The notes beneath the pieces are model-generated. The model ran no database searches and was not told where the DNA came from. It saw nothing but the letters and a program-made list of their open reading frames with translations. Shown here in pieces: positions 61,192 to 64,000 of a stretch of DNA of 64,000 nucleotides. The position numbers and the translations under genes are program-made. The stretch lies in NCBI GenBank assembly GCA_902806085.1, contig CADCVH010000069.1:22962-86961 (forward strand), read 5' to 3'. This stretch comes from an uncultured Rubrobacteraceae bacterium (GTDB lineage: Bacteria; Actinomycetota; Rubrobacteria; Rubrobacterales; Rubrobacteraceae). Every line of letters begins with the position of its first letter. Positions within the stretch are counted from its first letter, which is position 1.

Positions 61192-62265
61192 ATGCACCAG
61201 GCCAACCCCAGCGTCCTCTCCGTAGCCACGGCCACACCGCAACACAGGATTCCTCAGGCCGTCGCAAAGGACTTCGCCCGGGCGATGTTCGAGGACGTTT
61301 ACAGGGACATAGACCGCCTCCTGCCCATCTTCGACCACTCCGGGGTGGAGCACCGCAACTTCTGCGTCCCGCCCGAGTGGTTCTACGAGGACCATTCCTT
61401 CTCCGAAAAGAACGACCTGTACATCGAGAGCGCGCTTGACCTCTCGGAGAAGGCGGCGCGGCGCGCGCTGGACCGGGCGGGGGCCGACCCCGCGGACGTC
61501 GCCGCCGTCTTTTTCGTCTCGACCACGGGGTTTGCCATCCCCTCGATAGACTCGATGCTCCTTCCGCGGCTCGGCCTCTCGGAGCACACCAGGCGGGTGC
61601 CGGTCGTCGGGCTCGGTTGCGCGGCCGGGGCCTCGGGCCTCGGGCTCGCGGCGCACTACGCCCGGGCCTGCCGTCCGGGGGAGCTGGTCCTGCTCGTCGC
61701 GGTCGAGCTCTGCGGCCTCACCTTCCAGAAGGGCGACCGCTCGAAGGCGAACCTGGTCTCCACGGCCCTCTTCGCCGACGGCGCCGCGGCGGTCCTCCTG
61801 GGCCGGGACGCGGGAGAGGAACCCGGCGTGGGGCCCGAGTTGCTCGGCAGCCACGCCACCACCTGGCCCGGCACTGAGGACGTGATGGGCTTCGACGTTG
61901 GCGAGCACGGCCTGAGGGTCCTGCTCTCGCGCAGCGTCCCGTCTGTGGTCTACGAGCGGATGCCGGAGAACCTGCGCCTGGCGCTCGGTTCCGTCGGCCT
62001 CTCGTTGGACGACATCCGGCACCCCGTCATCCACCCCGGCGGCGCGAAGGTGCTCGACGCCTTCGAGGAGGTCCTTGGCCTCGAGCCCGGCGGCCTGGAC
62101 ATCTCCCGCGAGGTCCTGCGCGAGCACGGGAACATGTCCAGCGTGACGGTGCTCTTTATCCTGGAGCGCTTCCTCGCGGGCGCCGGCTACGCCCCAGGGG
62201 AGCACGGGATGCTCTCGGCGATGGGGCCGGGCTTCTCCGCGGAGCACGTGTTCTTCAGGTGTTAG
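61192..62265 (+). CDS. Type III polyketide synthase (alkylresorcinol/alkylpyrone type)
   Basis: 357 residues. Chalcone-synthase fold with the full triad: Cys143 in VGLGCAAGASGLGLAAHYAR, His281 in PVIHPGGAKVL, and Asn314 in EHGNMSSVTVLFILERF. The thiolase N-terminus (VLSVATATPQHRIPQ) is bacterial type, closer to BpsA/SrsA than to plant enzymes. It extends fatty acyl-CoA or ACP with malonyl-CoA and cyclises to alkylresorcinols or alkylpyrones. It lies between a nitroreductase and an ICMT-type methyltransferase. Confidence 0.93.
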   Translation: MHQANPSVLSVATATPQHRIPQAVAKDFARAMFEDVYRDIDRLLPIFDHSGVEHRNFCVPPEWFYEDHSFSEKNDLYIESALDLSEKAARRALDRAGADPADVAAVFFVSTTGFAIPSIDSMLLPRLGLSEHTRRVPVVGLGCAAGASGLGLAAHYARACRPGELVLLVAVELCGLTFQKGDRSKANLVSTALFADGAAAVLLGRDAGEEPGVGPELLGSHATTWPGTEDVMGFDVGEHGLRVLLSRSVPSVVYERMPENLRLALGSVGLSLDDIRHPVIHPGGAKVLDAFEEVLGLEPGGLDISREVLREHGNMSSVTVLFILERFLAGAGYAPGEHGMLSAMGPGFSAEHVFFRC

Positions 62266-62335
62266 GTTTTGGGCTCCAGGTTTTGGGTGGTGTCCGCCGG
62301 TTCCCAGTTCCCGGCGAGGGGCGCCCCTGAAGGCC

Positions 62336-62842
62336 GTGTTGCTCGCTTTGGCTGTGGTGCTCGTGGCGTTGCAGCGCCTGTTGGAGTTGCGGCACTCGCG
62401 GCGGAACGAGGCGCGGCTTCGGGGGCGGGGGGCGGTGGAGCGGGGGAGGGGTCACTATCCGGCGATGGTTGCCGTCCACGCCCTCTGGCTCGCCTCGATG
62501 CTCGTCGAGGGGTTCCTGCGGGGGCCTGACCCGCCGGCGTGGTGGCCCGCGCCGCTCGCGTTGTTCCTGCTCGTCCAGCCCTTGCGGTACTGGGCCATCT
62601 CGTCCCTCGGGGACAACTGGAACGTGCGCATACTCGTGGTGCCGGGGGGGAAGCTCGTGAAGAGCGGCCCGTACCGCCTCTTTTCGCACCCCAACTACGT
62701 CGTCGTCGCCGTGGAGGTCCTCACGCTGCCCCTCATCTTCGGCGCCTGGGTGACGGCCCTGGCCTTTTCGGTCCTGAACACCGCCTTCTTCTACGTACGA
62801 ATCCGCGCGGAAAACCGGGCGCTCAGGGAGCTTGCAGGCTAA
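62336..62842 (+). CDS. ICMT-type membrane methyltransferase (BpsB/SrsB-like)
   Basis: 168 residues from GTG 62336. Four to five helices with the isoprenylcysteine methyltransferase core WAISSLGDNWNVRILVVPGGKLVKSGPYRLFSHPNYVVVAVEVLTLPL. Bacterial members beside type III PKS genes (BpsB in Bacillus, SrsB in Streptomyces) O-methylate the alkylpyrone or alkylresorcinol at the membrane. It is 70 bases downstream of the PKS, so the cluster is enzymatically complete for a methylated phenolic lipid. Confidence 0.88.
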   Translation: MLLALAVVLVALQRLLELRHSRRNEARLRGRGAVERGRGHYPAMVAVHALWLASMLVEGFLRGPDPPAWWPAPLALFLLVQPLRYWAISSLGDNWNVRILVVPGGKLVKSGPYRLFSHPNYVVVAVEVLTLPLIFGAWVTALAFSVLNTAFFYVRIRAENRALRELAG

Positions 62843-62907
62843 GATAGGCCCGTACGCCGGCTTCTCGTCGAAGCCCGGCACCCGAAGCCTAAAACCGGGA
62901 GGCGCCC

Positions 62908-64000
62908 ATGTTGGATCTCAAGTTTATCCGCGAGAACGCGCAGGCCGTTCAGGAGAACTGCAAAAACCGCGGCGTGGAGGCGGACGTGGGGCTTATCGTG
63001 GAGCTCGCGGACCGGCGCTCGGCGCTTATCCAGGAGCTCAACGAGCTCAAACAAGAGCAGAACCGGGCGGCGAAGAGCATAGGCAAAGAGCGCGACGCCG
63101 GGGCCCGGGACAGGCTGATAGCCGGCTCGCGCGAGATGAAGGCCCGGATACCGGAGAAGGAGGCAGAGCTTCACGAGGTCGAGGGGCGGCTGCGGGAGGA
63201 GCAGCTCAAGGTCCCGAACATGACCCACCCGGATTCGCCCATCGGCCGGGACGACTCGGAGAACGTCGAGATCGGGCGCTCCGGTGAGATCCCGGATTTC
63301 CCCTTCGAGCCGAAGGACCACGTGCAGCTCGGCGAGTCGCTCGGGATCATAGACTTCGAGGCCGGCGCCAAGACCACGGGCAGCAAGTTCTACTTTCTCA
63401 GGGGGGACGCCGTCCTCCTGGAGCTCGGCCTGATCCGGTACGCCCTGGACCTGCTGGCCGGTTACGGCTACGAGCCGACGATCACGCCCGACCTCGCCCG
63501 CGACGAGGCGCTGGTCGGGACGGGCTTTATCCCGCGGGGGCCCGAGACCCAGATCTACTCGGTGGAGGACTCGGACCTCTCGATGGTCGCGACCGCCGAG
63601 ATCCCGCTCGCAGGACAGCTCACCGACGAGATCGTGGACGAAGACCGCCTCCCCTTGCGCTACGCCGGCCTCTCCCACTGCTTCCGCACGGAGGCGGGCT
63701 CCCACGGCCGGGCGAGCCGCGGCCTCTACCGCGTCCACCAGTTCACGAAGGTCGAGATGTTCGCGTTCACCGCGCCGGAGGATTCGGAGGCCGTTCACGC
63801 GGAGATGGTCGAGATAGAGGAGAGGATCTTCCAGGGCCTCGGCCTCCCTTACCGCGTCGTCGACATCTGCACCGGCGACCTCGGCGGCGCCGCCTACCGC
63901 AAGTACGACCTCGAGGCCTGGATGCCGGGCCGCGACGACTTCGGCGAGGTCACCAGCACCTCCAACACCACCGACTACCAGGCCCGCCGCCTCCGCATCC
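62908..64000 (+). CDS. serS: Seryl-tRNA synthetase, 3' end beyond the window
   Basis: About 364 residues are visible; the C-terminus with motif 3 lies beyond the window. The ATG follows GGGAGG by about seven bases. The N-terminal helical arm (IRENAQAVQENCKNRGVEAD and RSALIQELNELKQEQNRAAK) is the tRNA-binding coiled coil. Class II motif 2 is at YAGLSHCFRTEAGSHGRASRGLYRVHQFTKVE. The DLGGAAYRKYDLEAWMPGRDDFGEVTSTSN block is diagnostic of SerRS. It loads tRNA-Ser with serine. Confidence 0.96.
   Translation, partial: MLDLKFIRENAQAVQENCKNRGVEADVGLIVELADRRSALIQELNELKQEQNRAAKSIGKERDAGARDRLIAGSREMKARIPEKEAELHEVEGRLREEQLKVPNMTHPDSPIGRDDSENVEIGRSGEIPDFPFEPKDHVQLGESLGIIDFEAGAKTTGSKFYFLRGDAVLLELGLIRYALDLLAGYGYEPTITPDLARDEALVGTGFIPRGPETQIYSVEDSDLSMVATAEIPLAGQLTDEIVDEDRLPLRYAGLSHCFRTEAGSHGRASRGLYRVHQFTKVEMFAFTAPEDSEAVHAEMVEIEERIFQGLGLPYRVVDICTGDLGGAAYRKYDLEAWMPGRDDFGEVTSTSNTTDYQARRLRI

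Noticed and set aside
60184..62247. 687-residue minus-strand ORF opposite the nitroreductase and PKS
   Set aside because: It is a reading-frame shadow of two well-supported genes, with no domain and no ribosome binding site.

Overview
High-GC bacterial chromosome segment (64 kb), most likely Actinomycetota and plausibly a Rubrobacter-like lineage. The support is indirect: strong GC bias in every reading frame, frequent GTG and TTG starts, F420-type PPOX and luciferase-like oxidoreductases, a PAC2 protein, an LCP protein, several CsbD/DUF2382 stress proteins, and a phenolic-lipid-type polyketide cluster. No rRNA, tRNA, CRISPR array or intact mobile element was found. About 60 protein genes look real, plus several broken ones.

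Layout. 1-5.3 kb: an MhqD/MhqO-like quinone detoxification pair, then a divergent cyclic-di-GMP pair (7TM-PAS-PAS-GGDEF synthase and GAF-HD-GYP phosphodiesterase) beside a decayed GGDEF relic. 5.3-9.2 kb: small stress-type proteins (CsbD, DUF2188, PRC-barrel/DUF2382), including a 26-residue membrane peptide and a frameshifted gene. 9.8-11.1 kb: a DUF1996 exported protein, a mobile-element scar and a strong hairpin. 11.2-19.7 kb: a long leftward block with a heterodimeric ABC exporter, a stand-alone LigD-type phosphoesterase between its halves, F420-type oxidoreductases, an MFS pump, an FMN reductase and a MarR regulator. A promoter and a perfect 20-bp palindrome sit at the head of this block. 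19.8-21.4 kb: an AEC carrier and two paralogous small membrane proteins.

21.7-42.8 kb is a carbon-utilisation region. It holds glpK-dhaK-glpF followed by two SDR genes; two separate ABC importer operons, each ending in a zinc alcohol dehydrogenase; a SorC-type regulator with an FGGY sugar kinase; and dhaL-dhaM-K+ channel-glpD. Glycerol would enter by GlpF and be phosphorylated by GlpK and oxidised by GlpD. Dihydroxyacetone would be phosphorylated by a PEP-dependent DhaKLM whose genes are split over about 15 kb. The two importers and the dehydrogenases, SDRs and kinase suggest polyol uptake, oxidation and phosphorylation, with substrates unknown.

42.8-58.4 kb: a ferritin-like protein, a CNNM/CorC membrane protein, an amidohydrolase/asparaginase/O-methyltransferase run ending in a NHLP/Nif11-like leader peptide (a possible minimal RiPP locus), an LCP protein, a broken DUF1499 gene, aat, two tandem PQQ-type sugar dehydrogenases, PAC2, DUF456, LarE, a PrxQ-type peroxiredoxin and FabF. 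58.5-62.8 kb: a compact cluster of FAD hydroxylase, nitroreductase, type III polyketide synthase and ICMT-type methyltransferase, resembling srs/bps phenolic-lipid loci. The window ends inside serS.
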